From Bacillus sp. MM2020_1 (GTDB taxonomy: Bacteria; Bacillota; Bacilli; Bacillales; Cytobacillaceae), in the NCBI GenBank assembly GCA_011250595.1, contig JAANMP010000046.1, positions 1 to 38,087 on the forward strand: a stretch of DNA of 38,087 nucleotides, given 5' to 3'. Shown piece by piece: positions 31,376-38,087 of the stretch (position 1 is the stretch's first letter; each line of letters begins with the position of its first letter). The notes under the pieces are model-generated. The model did no database searches and was not told the origin of the DNA. It worked only from the letters and a program-made list of their open reading frames with translations. The position numbers and the translations under genes are program-made.

Positions 31376-31543
31376 ATGCTGAAGAAGGTAATTATGGTTA
31401 CTGATACTGAAGAAAGTGTGAAAAATGCAATCAGAGAAATCTTAAAATCGAAAAATAAAGGTCATGAGTATGCACTTGATTTAACTAGAATTATAGATAA
31501 GGAACGAAAAACAGCAATCATGAAAAAGTTAACAAGATTTTAA
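31376..31543 (+). CDS. Small hypothetical protein
   Basis: 55 aa, ATG with AAAGGTGGGAAGG upstream, a credible site. Begins MLKKVIMVTDTEESVKNAIRE and ends with a basic helix (KERKTAIMKKLTRF). The first 20 residues look like a beta strand plus helix as in the N-terminus of larger proteins, so it may be a short functional protein or a truncated one. I do not recognise it. It is divergent from sda. Confidence 0.45.
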   Translation: MLKKVIMVTDTEESVKNAIREILKSKNKGHEYALDLTRIIDKERKTAIMKKLTRF

Positions 31544-31573
31544 ACAACAAAGTTCATTTCTTAGAAGGAAAAA

Positions 31574-31668
31574 AAGACAATTATCGAACTGAACGGAGGA
31601 GGATGGGTAGTCGGTAACATTGAATACCAGTTGAGGAGTTTGAAGAAAAATTAATCCAGCAACTGTAA
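31574..31668 (+). pseudogene. Possible broken small ORF
   Basis: One frame reads TIIELNGGGWVVGNIEYQ without any start codon; AGAAGGA lies upstream of AAG where an ATG would be expected. After a -1 shift near 31627 the other frame reads PVEEFEEKLIQQL to a stop at 31668, just before a terminator. This fits a small gene that lost its start and gained a frameshift, but the evidence is thin. Confidence 0.3.
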
Positions 31669-31697
31669 ACATATGCGAACAGCATATGTTTTTTATT
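31668..31697 (+). terminator. Intrinsic terminator
   Basis: AACATATGC-GAACA-GCATATGTT, a perfect 9-bp stem, followed by TTTTTTATTTTTT. It closes the region with the 55-aa ORF and the broken ORF. Confidence 0.88.
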
Positions 31698-31807
31698 TTT
31701 TAGTAAAAAAATTATCCGTGTATGCAGGCCGAATCCAACAAATACCATCTCGGTTCACCCATTTTTCCATTTTAAGCAGATTGTCCATATCCACTTTAAT
31801 TTATATT

Positions 31808-31815
31808 CATATAAT
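31808..31815 (+). promoter_or_regulatory. Possible sporulation-type -10 of the six-gene operon
   Basis: CATATAAT, 39 bp before the first start codon, the same octamer as before the LysM/GH18 gene. A CCATATC sequence sits 16 bp upstream. Could be read by sigma-E or sigma-K; no sigma-A -35 is present. Confidence 0.35.
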
Positions 31816-31854
31816 TACAAGAATACTATTTTTAAATGGAGTTGAGGTGCTTTA

Positions 31855-32511
31855 ATGAGTGAGAATGTGTTAGTGATTGCCGCTCATCCTGATGATGAAA
31901 TTCTTGGGAGCGGCGGAACAATCAAAAAGTTAATTAATCATGGCTATAAGGTAATTACAGTTATTGCTGCTAAAGGACGGAAGGAGGAAGAAAGTCGGAT
32001 CCAGCCATTAATGCTGCAAGCAAACAAACACTTAGGAGTTGACGAGGTACTATTTTTGGAATTCCCTAATCTATTAATGGAAACGATTCCGCTTGTTGAA
32101 ATCAATAAATCGATCGAAGACCTTTTAGACAAGTATAATCCTGTAATGATTTTCACCCATCATTATGGTGACACCAACAGGGACCACCAAATTTTGTTTC
32201 AGGCAGTGTTAACAGCCGCTCGTCCGTTACCCGGAAAAAAACCGGTAGAGATTCTTTGTTTTGAAACGGTTTCTTCGAGTGAATGGAGTCAGCATACGAA
32301 TGATAAGGAGTTTAAACCCAATTATTTTGTAGATATTACAAATACCATCGATGACAAGCTTAAATCACTTCAGCATTATGATGTAGAAATGAGACCATTT
32401 CCACATCCTCGTTCTTATGATGGGGTGAAATATTTAGCGCGGGTCAGGGGAATGACGGTTGGGGTTGAATACGCGGAAGCTTTTGAGATCATTAGGAGGG
32501 TCTGGAAATGA
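31855..32511 (+). CDS. PIG-L/LmbE-family deacetylase
   Basis: 218 aa with GAGGTG before the ATG. Zinc-dependent N-deacetylase of N-acetylglucosamine-type groups: VIAAHPDDEILGSGG holds His11 and Asp14, and THHYGDTNRDHQ holds the third ligand, His111. B. subtilis relatives include the BshB enzymes of bacillithiol synthesis, but the genes around it (glycosyltransferase, epimerase, kinases) point rather to a glycoconjugate. Its stop overlaps the next start by four bases (ATGA), so it is tightly coupled to the glycosyltransferase, which may supply or use the deacetylated sugar. First gene of the operon. Confidence 0.9.
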   Translation: MSENVLVIAAHPDDEILGSGGTIKKLINHGYKVITVIAAKGRKEEESRIQPLMLQANKHLGVDEVLFLEFPNLLMETIPLVEINKSIEDLLDKYNPVMIFTHHYGDTNRDHQILFQAVLTAARPLPGKKPVEILCFETVSSSEWSQHTNDKEFKPNYFVDITNTIDDKLKSLQHYDVEMRPFPHPRSYDGVKYLARVRGMTVGVEYAEAFEIIRRVWK

Positions 32512-33827
32512 TGGATGAAAACCAAAATGACCAACATTTTATACCGAACCTTTTTCCTCACCTAATCTCTGCCATGGATCAATTTTTTGGGGTCAATCAA
32601 CCATTTGACGAAGGACGATTGATTGAATGGAAGCAAAGCCGGCATATTCATGTAGAACCGATCGAAAACAAAAAAATGAAGATATTAATTACAACGTTTT
32701 GGGATTATCCATTTATCGGTGGTTTGCAAAACTATATCACCTCACTTAAAGACGGTTTGGAAAATTTAGGACATAGTGTCAATGTAATAGCACCAAACCA
32801 TTTTCCTGCCGATGAAATGGAGGCATTACGCAATAAATACTCCGAGGAATTCACCCAATTTTTTAACAAACGTTATGGCAGCTGTAATCCAAAAATACTG
32901 CACAATATCAGCAAAATGTACAGTTTTTATATGATGCTAAAGAATATTGATCTAGCGGAATACGACATTATTCACGCACAAGATCGTTATACTGCTAATG
33001 TAATAAGTATACTAAACCAGTATAATCAAATACCTCTTTTATTCACACCACATGGATTTATGACCCAAAACAGACTAAAGTTTAACCTGATGGAAAAGGG
33101 TTCGGTTGAGGAAATCTATTTTTCAGCGATTGATAGTCAAGCGGTCAAAAATTCCAATCATTTAATCATCCTTTGTGATGTCTTTCGCCCGATTCTAAAA
33201 GATTTAGGCGCGGAGGAATATAAAATGACCACTGTATATACCGGGATTGATTTTGGGGAATGGAATATTCAGAAGGAAGTTAAGAAAAGCGAGAGTAAAA
33301 CGGTGATTACCTGTGTCTCACGCCTTCGTCCCCGTAAAGGACATAAGTACTTATTTAAAGCACTGGCTCTTATTAAAGACAAGTTGAAAAATGTAGAAGT
33401 TCGGATTGTAGGTGATGGTGAGATGAAAAAAACGCTTAAGAAACAGGTTAGTGAGTTGAAATTAAAAAACGTAACATTCTTAGGAAGCAGAGATGACATT
33501 CCTAAATTGTTAAGCGAATCAGACATTTTTGTGCATCCAACCACGAGTGATACGTTGCCAATCTCAATAATCGAGGCAATGTTTATGAATCAGGCAATTC
33601 TTACGACAAATTGTGGTGGTATTCCCGAAATCATCAATGATAACTTTTCAGGATTTATAGTCGAACCGGCTAATCCAAAACAACTTGCTGAAAAGCTCGC
33701 GCTTCTTTTGAGAAAAAAATCACTAAGGAATGAATTTGCGGACAATGCACAGGCGTTTGCTCAACAACATTTAACCGTAAGTAGCATGACCAAAAAGATT
33801 GAAGAAATCTATCAATCATTAGTATGA
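32508..33827 (+). CDS. GT4-type glycosyltransferase (CotSA-like context)
   Basis: 439 aa. GT-B fold, family 4: KILITTFWDYPFIGGLQNYITSL at the donor/acceptor loop of the N-domain (from about residue 58), HAQDRYTANVI, TPHGF, CVSRLRPRKGHKYL, VGDGEMKK and the C-domain SDTLPISIIEAMFMNQAI with Glu356. A ~55-residue N-terminal extension (MDENQNDQHFIPNLFPHLIS) precedes the fold. It transfers a nucleotide sugar to an unknown acceptor. Four-base overlap with the deacetylase gene. In B. subtilis the GT4 protein CotSA and the kinase-like CotS are coat proteins encoded together; a CotS-like gene is also present in this operon. Confidence 0.9.
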   Translation: MMDENQNDQHFIPNLFPHLISAMDQFFGVNQPFDEGRLIEWKQSRHIHVEPIENKKMKILITTFWDYPFIGGLQNYITSLKDGLENLGHSVNVIAPNHFPADEMEALRNKYSEEFTQFFNKRYGSCNPKILHNISKMYSFYMMLKNIDLAEYDIIHAQDRYTANVISILNQYNQIPLLFTPHGFMTQNRLKFNLMEKGSVEEIYFSAIDSQAVKNSNHLIILCDVFRPILKDLGAEEYKMTTVYTGIDFGEWNIQKEVKKSESKTVITCVSRLRPRKGHKYLFKALALIKDKLKNVEVRIVGDGEMKKTLKKQVSELKLKNVTFLGSRDDIPKLLSESDIFVHPTTSDTLPISIIEAMFMNQAILTTNCGGIPEIINDNFSGFIVEPANPKQLAEKLALLLRKKSLRNEFADNAQAFAQQHLTVSSMTKKIEEIYQSLV

Positions 33828-33842
33828 AAGGAGGAAAAGTGT

Positions 33843-35021
33843 ATGCGACATGATGTTCCTGCCGTTGTACTTGATCTAAGTGCAACGGGAATAGGTATTG
33901 TGCGGAGTTTAGCGAAAAAAGGGATAAAGGTATATGCATATGATACGAGAGGAAAATATGAAATTGGAAAAACTCGGTTTGCCACCTGCGGAATTTGTCC
34001 CAATCCAGTCAGTGAGGGGCCTGCATTAATTCTATTTCTTACCAGACTGGCACAAAAGTTCGGACAAAAGGCCGTTCTATATGCGGGGTCTGATGACTTT
34101 GTTCAGTTTATTTCAAAAAACAGATTTGTCCTTTCACATTACTATCGGTTTATATTACCTAAACACACATTGGTCGAAGCCGTATTAGATAAAAGATTAA
34201 CGTATGAATTGGCCCTGGAATCAAATGTGCCATGCCCCAAAACATACGCGATAAATAACGAAGAACAGTTTGAGCAAATCATCCATGAAATTACCTTCCC
34301 TTGCATATTAAAACCAGTTTATTCTTCTCATTTCCGAACAAATATCGATCATCGCCTTTATAAGAAAGCTATTGTAGTAGAACAGCCTTCCCAATTGAGA
34401 GAAGAGTACCTCTTTTATCGGCCATTCGGTGAACTAATGATCCAGGAAGTCATCCCTGGGGATGAGGATTGTATTTATTCCGTCAAAACCTTTTTTGACG
34501 AAAAGATGAATTTAATTGGCTTGTGGATGAATCAAAAATTACATCAATTTCCCCCTCACTTTGGATCCACAGCTCTTGCCTTAAGTATTAGGGACGAAGA
34601 AGTCATTCAACTCGCCACAACCTTTCTAAAAGATATTCAATTCAAAGGCTTGGCGATTGCCGAATTTAAACGGGACCCAAGAGATGGGAAACTGAAATTT
34701 ATCGAAATCAATGCAAGAATAGGTTTAACTCAGGCGTTATCGATTGCTTGTGGGGTTAATTTGGCCTACTTGTACTATTTATCGCTTACCGAGCAAAATC
34801 CATCACCAGTGACAGAGCAGAAAGAAGGGGTCAAATGGGTTTACTTTGTCCGTGATTTTCTTTCCTTTCGCCAAAAACAAAGAAATGGTGAAATGACGTT
34901 AATGGAGTGGATAAAGAGCTTATCTGGAAAAAAGGTTGAGGCTCTTTTTGCTTGGAATGACCCGCTTCCATTTGTTCGAAGTTTTGTTTCCCATATGCGA
35001 AATTTATGGGGGAGAAAGTAA
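33843..35021 (+). CDS. ATP-grasp carboxylate-amine ligase
   Basis: 392 aa, GAAAGGAGG upstream. PAVVLDLSATGIGIVRSLAKKG is a Rossmann-like pre-ATP-grasp domain; the ATP-grasp domain includes DKRLTYELA, CILKPVYSSHFR, MIQEVIPGDEDCIYS and the metal-binding FIEINARIG (Glu288, Asn290). Such enzymes join a carboxylate to an amine using ATP. The C-terminal ~70 residues (GVKWVYFVRDFLSF) are typical of the sugar/peptide-associated group. Substrates are unknown; possibly an amino acid is attached to the amino sugar made by the PIG-L enzyme. Sixteen bases after the glycosyltransferase. Confidence 0.85.
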   Translation: MRHDVPAVVLDLSATGIGIVRSLAKKGIKVYAYDTRGKYEIGKTRFATCGICPNPVSEGPALILFLTRLAQKFGQKAVLYAGSDDFVQFISKNRFVLSHYYRFILPKHTLVEAVLDKRLTYELALESNVPCPKTYAINNEEQFEQIIHEITFPCILKPVYSSHFRTNIDHRLYKKAIVVEQPSQLREEYLFYRPFGELMIQEVIPGDEDCIYSVKTFFDEKMNLIGLWMNQKLHQFPPHFGSTALALSIRDEEVIQLATTFLKDIQFKGLAIAEFKRDPRDGKLKFIEINARIGLTQALSIACGVNLAYLYYLSLTEQNPSPVTEQKEGVKWVYFVRDFLSFRQKQRNGEMTLMEWIKSLSGKKVEALFAWNDPLPFVRSFVSHMRNLWGRK

Positions 35022-35052
35022 GAAATGATAAAAGCGGGAGGGAATTTTTTAT

Positions 35053-36126
35053 TTGAATAGTTTAGAAGAGATCATTAAATGTTGGAAACAATTTGATTGG
35101 GAAAAGAAGCTAGGAAATATACTTGGCAAAAAGGTTAATTTAGTGGAAGAAAGTATCGAATGCCTCAAAAACACACGCGAAAAGACAAGTATTTGGAAGA
35201 TGGTTCTTTCAGATGGGAAGGAGTTCTATCCCATCGTGCTTAAAATATATAAACTGCCGCTGAAAGAAAATCATAGACTTGAAATAAATATGTATCAAAA
35301 AGCCTATAGCATTTATCACGAGTTTATGCCGCAATTGTATTGGCTTGAACCGCTTGTAAATGGTAATGAAACATGGATGTTTACCGAATGTTTGCAGCCA
35401 CTAAGAGGTCAAATAAAATTAGCTCCCCATCATTTAGAACGAATTATTCCCACGGTGGCAAAATTTCATTCCATAACTTTTGATAAACAATTTTTGCAAC
35501 ATGCCGATCTTTTTGACAACTCACTTCCCCATTTTGATTCTGAGGAGAAAGTAAAGGAGCGGACTAAAGCAATCAAAAAAGCAAAGGAGAACCTGGATCT
35601 GGCAATGAAAGATCCTAACTTAAGAGAATTGGTGGCGCCAAGGTATAAAATCATCAAGAAAATACTAAAAAAAGGCCCCGTTTTTTTTCCGGAAATAACT
35701 GAATCCGGACAATGTCTCATCCATGGCGATCTCCATGTCCACAATATTTGCTGTGAAAATGCCAATGATGCGGAGGAGAATTGGAAAGTCTCTTTGATAG
35801 ATTGGGAGTCTGCGAAACATTATCCATGTTGGTATGATTTGGTCGTTCTAGTCGAATTATTAATTGATTTTCGCTCGGATTGGCAAAAGAGGGAGGAAGA
35901 GATTCGAAGTCAATGTGTAAAGCTTTATTGTCAAGAAATGCTGAAATATGGAATAACCTTCAGTGAGGATCCACTGAAACTTCTAAAAATGGCGTATTTA
36001 CAGAGAACCCTGGAAAAAAAGCTTTCCAGTCATCTGCAAAAGGTGTTGGATGGAGGAAATAGCACGCTTTTAAAAAGATATCTAGAGAAAATAGAAGTTT
36101 GGGGAAAAGAACTCGGTTTATATTAG
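35053..36126 (+). CDS. APH-type kinase, CotS-like
   Basis: 357 aa from TTG at 35053, ten bases after GGGAGGG. Aminoglycoside phosphotransferase/choline kinase fold: LIHGDLHVHNICC (catalytic Asp226, Asn231) and LIDWESAKHYP (metal-binding Asp250); N-lobe VLKIYKLP holds the ATP lysine. The C-terminal helices (EKKLSSHLQKVL) are as in APH. In Bacillus such genes are often spore coat CotS/YtaA/YutH-like proteins. A small-molecule or sugar kinase role fits the operon better than drug resistance. It is 31 bases after the ATP-grasp gene. Confidence 0.82.
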   Translation: MNSLEEIIKCWKQFDWEKKLGNILGKKVNLVEESIECLKNTREKTSIWKMVLSDGKEFYPIVLKIYKLPLKENHRLEINMYQKAYSIYHEFMPQLYWLEPLVNGNETWMFTECLQPLRGQIKLAPHHLERIIPTVAKFHSITFDKQFLQHADLFDNSLPHFDSEEKVKERTKAIKKAKENLDLAMKDPNLRELVAPRYKIIKKILKKGPVFFPEITESGQCLIHGDLHVHNICCENANDAEENWKVSLIDWESAKHYPCWYDLVVLVELLIDFRSDWQKREEEIRSQCVKLYCQEMLKYGITFSEDPLKLLKMAYLQRTLEKKLSSHLQKVLDGGNSTLLKRYLEKIEVWGKELGLY

Positions 36127-36166
36127 AGCAGCCCCATAAACTAAATACTACAAAGGGGTTTGATAA

Positions 36167-36226
36167 ATGAGAAAGAATGTATGGTATGTCACGATACTTA
36201 TTGTTGAAGGTTGTGTATACCCATGA
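36167..36226 (+). CDS. Putative 19-aa leader peptide coupled to the epimerase
   Basis: AAAGGGG nine bases before an ATG opens a 19-codon ORF (MRKNVWYVTILIVEGCVYP) whose TGA overlaps the ATG of the epimerase gene as ATGA. The epimerase start itself has only a distant GAAGG, so translation may depend on ribosomes finishing this peptide. It could also be the remnant of a longer gene. Confidence 0.45.
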   Translation: MRKNVWYVTILIVEGCVYP

Positions 36227-37137
36227 AGGTAATGGTAACGGGGGGAGCCGGATTCATTGGCTCCCATGTCGTTGATCTATTGACTCAATTTGGTCATGAA
36301 ACGTTGGTCGTAGATAATTTGTTGTCAGGTAAAAGGGAATTTGTTTCCCCAAAAGCACGTTTCTTTGAAGTAGACATTACTTCCCCACAAATAACAAAGG
36401 TATTTGAAGTTGAAAAACCGGATGTGGTTATTCATCTTGCCGCTCAAGTGGATGTGGCCCATTCTATAAAGGATCCAGTCGGGGATGCGCACCAAAATAT
36501 TCTTGGGACGATTCGTTTACTTGAATGCTGCCATAGGTTCAATGTGAAAAAATTTATATTTTCCTCCTCGTGTGCCGTTTACGGAGAAAAAGACGATTGC
36601 AGTATAAAGGAGACTTTCACCATTCAGCCCCAATCCTTTTATGGTATTTCTAAATATACTTCAGAAATGTACATTCAAATATTTAACACACTTCATAACA
36701 TTCCATTCACCATTCTAAGATATGCCAATGTTTATGGCCCCCGCCAAACCTCAAAAGGAGAAGGGGGAGTAATTTCTATATTTTTCAAGAAAGTCCTTAA
36801 TGGTGAAACTCCATTTATTTTTGGAGATGGTGAACAGACAAGGGATTTTGTGTATGTGAAAGATGTTGCGTTGGCCAATGTGCTTTCGATTGAAAAAGGA
36901 ACAAATGAAATCTTTAATATTGGATGTAATTCGAAAACGAGCATTAATGAGCTTTATCAGACGATTACCTCACTTGCTTCAATTAATATTCCTTCCCATC
37001 CCATGCCTGCACGCAAGGGAGATATTCGCTACAGTCGATTAGATCATACCAAAGCTGTGAATCTGTTGGGTTGGAATCCGGTCTATGATTTGCAGGCAGG
37101 ATTAAATGAAACCTTAAAATTTTATAAAGGTTCGTAA
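36223..37137 (+). CDS. NAD-dependent epimerase/dehydratase (UDP-glucose 4-epimerase-like)
   Basis: 304 aa from ATG 36223; an in-frame TTG at 36211 has no better site. Extended SDR: VTGGAGFIGSHV (NAD-binding, residues 5-16), HLAAQVDVAHS, SSSCAVYGE, and YGISK with Tyr140 and Lys144 as catalytic pair; RYANVYGPRQ and GDGEQTRDFVYVKDVA follow. UDP-hexose 4-epimerases and related dehydratases share all of these, so the exact reaction is open. In this operon it would provide the sugar nucleotide used by the GT4 enzyme. Confidence 0.9.
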   Translation: MKVMVTGGAGFIGSHVVDLLTQFGHETLVVDNLLSGKREFVSPKARFFEVDITSPQITKVFEVEKPDVVIHLAAQVDVAHSIKDPVGDAHQNILGTIRLLECCHRFNVKKFIFSSSCAVYGEKDDCSIKETFTIQPQSFYGISKYTSEMYIQIFNTLHNIPFTILRYANVYGPRQTSKGEGGVISIFFKKVLNGETPFIFGDGEQTRDFVYVKDVALANVLSIEKGTNEIFNIGCNSKTSINELYQTITSLASINIPSHPMPARKGDIRYSRLDHTKAVNLLGWNPVYDLQAGLNETLKFYKGS

Positions 37138-37184
37138 AATGCTGGGCGGATTTGAAGAAATATCTAAATAGAAGGAGAGTAGAA

Positions 37185-37754
37185 ATGAAAGATTTTGAAA
37201 AAATAGTGACCAAGAATAAAGGCACAGTAACCATTCAAGACCTGAGCGGCTACAAAATGCTTGGAAAGGGTGCAGATGGATCCGTCTTTCAATTGACACC
37301 TGAGAAGTGCGTCAAAGTTTTTGTAAATGAAGACACACGAAAAAAGGAATTAGCTGCACTGCAATTAGGACAATCTTCACCTATTATTCCTATATTATAT
37401 GAATATGGTACAAACTATATAGTGATGGAATTCGTGAAAGGATATAATCTTAAGCATCACCTAAGAAAAGAGAAAAAACTTTCAGAAGAAATCGTGGGAA
37501 AAATATTATCGATGCTGGATGAAATGAAAGATGTGGGTTTTACGAGACTAGATATTGAAGTTCGCCATATTTTTTTCGATGAACTAGGGGAAATAAAAGT
37601 AATCGACCTCAAAAGAGCATTTATTACGGACAGGTCTGTCCCTACCAAATTGTTAACTGGATTAAAAAAACTTGGATTCTTGAAAGAGTTTTTGGATCAT
37701 GTGTCTAGGCTGAGCCCGTCCAAATATAAGGAATGGAAAAACCTGGTGAATTAG
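37185..37754 (+). CDS. YrzF-like protein-kinase-fold protein
   Basis: 189 aa from ATG 37185 with GAAGGAG upstream; the in-frame TTG at 37152 lacks a site. Small kinase-like domain: GKGADGSVFQL (glycine loop), VKVFVNEDTRKKE (Lys44), YIVMEFVKGYNLKHHL (hinge), RLDIEVRHIFFDE (catalytic-loop position, without a classical HRD) and IKVIDLKRAF (Asp141 in place of DFG). B. subtilis YrzF, a predicted Ser/Thr kinase, has the same arrangement as I recall it. The substrate is unknown. Last gene of the operon, 47 bases after the epimerase. Confidence 0.82.
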   Translation: MKDFEKIVTKNKGTVTIQDLSGYKMLGKGADGSVFQLTPEKCVKVFVNEDTRKKELAALQLGQSSPIIPILYEYGTNYIVMEFVKGYNLKHHLRKEKKLSEEIVGKILSMLDEMKDVGFTRLDIEVRHIFFDELGEIKVIDLKRAFITDRSVPTKLLTGLKKLGFLKEFLDHVSRLSPSKYKEWKNLVN

Positions 37755-37765
37755 GGTCAAGCGGG

Positions 37766-37790
37766 GGGTGGTGTGCGAATCACTGCCCTT
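37766..37790 (+). terminator. Possible terminator of the six-gene operon
   Basis: GGGTGGTG (37766-37773) pairs with CACTGCCC (37781-37788) using two wobbles; only TTCT follows, so termination strength is doubtful. Confidence 0.35.
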
Positions 37791-37834
37791 CTATCCTATA
37801 ATATGTAAGTGGAAAAAATTGCTTATTGAATTCT

Positions 37835-37892
37835 AGTAACCTAGATGTTACTCAAAGAAAGTTCCTTTTCAAAAGATCAAATGTTGTTTGAT
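37835..37892. repeat. Two short inverted repeats upstream of the rrn promoter
   Basis: AGTAAC-CTAGAT-GTTACT at 37835-37852 and ATCAAA-TGTTG-TTTGAT at 37876-37892. Position just upstream of the -35 would suit regulator binding, but nothing else supports this. Confidence 0.3.
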
Positions 37893-37902
37893 AAAATAAT
37901 TG

Positions 37903-37932
37903 TTGACTTGAGTGAAGGAATGGTAGTATAAT
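37903..37932 (+). promoter_or_regulatory. rrn promoter
   Basis: TTGACT (37903-37908), 18-bp spacer, TATAAT (37927-37932). Start site near 37939, about 125 nt before 16S. A second TATAAT at 37797-37802 has no visible -35. Confidence 0.85.
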
Positions 37933-37964
37933 AATTTTTGTCGCTTACGAGTGATTAAGAAATT

Positions 37965-38035
37965 GTTCTTTGAAAACTAAACAAACAAAATCGTGCAAAC
38001 AAACAATAAATTATTAGTTTCATTAATGAAACTAA
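37965..38035 (+). promoter_or_regulatory. rrn leader: boxA-like element and palindrome
   Basis: GTTCTTTGAAAACT at 37965-37978 is the conserved boxA-like sequence of Bacillus rrn leaders, linked to antitermination. TTAGTTTC-ATTAAT-GAAACTAA (38014-38035) is a perfect palindrome, perhaps part of pre-16S folding or processing. Confidence 0.7.
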
Positions 38036-38062
38036 GCCAACGTAACAAATGAGCTAATCAAC

Positions 38063-38087
38063 TTTCTTGGAGAGTTTGATCCTGGCT
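38063..38087 (+). rRNA. rrs: 16S ribosomal RNA, 5' end (partial)
   Basis: The window ends in GGAGAGTTTGATCCTGGCT, the universal 16S 5' sequence. The mature 5' end is near 38063 by comparison with B. subtilis; one to three bases of uncertainty. Confidence 0.95.

Overview
The window looks like chromosome from a low-GC, endospore-forming member of the Bacillaceae; Neobacillus or a close relative is my guess, but genus cannot be fixed from sequence reading alone. The pointers are a B. subtilis-type 23S-5S-tRNA cluster, a ccpN-ppsR-ppdK operon, spore coat genes (CotH and a CotG-like repeat protein), an Sda checkpoint peptide and several sigma-E-like -10 boxes. It starts in the 3' end of one 23S gene and ends in the first bases of the next 16S gene, so it is the complete segment between two rrn operons that point the same way.

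Layout. 1-1731: 23S end, a long folded 23S-5S spacer, 5S, then twelve tRNAs (Val Thr Leu Gly Leu Arg Pro Ala Met Ser Tyr Trp) closed by a terminator. 1.9-6.2 kb: ccpN-ppsR-ppdK, the pyruvate-phosphate dikinase module with its kinase/phosphatase regulator and a CBS-domain repressor; two CcpN-like operator sites overlap the operon promoter, suggesting autoregulation. 6.3-13.2 kb: a YbxH-like small protein, an SUV3-like RNA helicase, then hen1-pnkp, the bacterial RNA 2'-O-methylation and repair pair. 13.3-16.8 kb: a LysM/GH18 spore-type glucosaminidase, a 750-bp gene-poor gap with two kinds of repeat, and an S13 D,D-carboxypeptidase. 16.9-19.6 kb: a HEPN-like/CBS fusion protein and a secreted PhoX-family phosphatase behind a Pho-box-like repeat. 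19.65-20.4 kb: an acidic unknown protein on the minus strand. 20.5-26.7 kb: an AddB-like nuclease overlapping an AddA-like helicase-nuclease, both shorter than canonical AddAB. 26.8-27.5 kb: a FrnE/DsbA-family oxidoreductase.

27.6-37.8 kb is a sporulation-flavoured stretch: a CotG-like protein (14 near-identical 18-bp units) divergent from a CotH kinase, a membrane-anchored amidase, a tiny sda gene on the minus strand, and an operon of PIG-L deacetylase, GT4 glycosyltransferase, ATP-grasp ligase, CotS-like APH kinase, NAD-dependent epimerase and a YrzF-like kinase. That operon looks like a small pathway for building or decorating a glycan or small molecule, perhaps on the spore surface. From 37.76 kb comes the leader and promoter of the next rrn operon.

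Strongest candidates for follow-up: the helicase/hen1/pnkp RNA-repair neighbourhood, the CotG-like/CotH kinase-substrate pair with the six-gene operon nearby, the CcpN autoregulatory site, the sda gene, and the Pho box before phoX. All family assignments come from motif reading and memory of the families; no database search was run.
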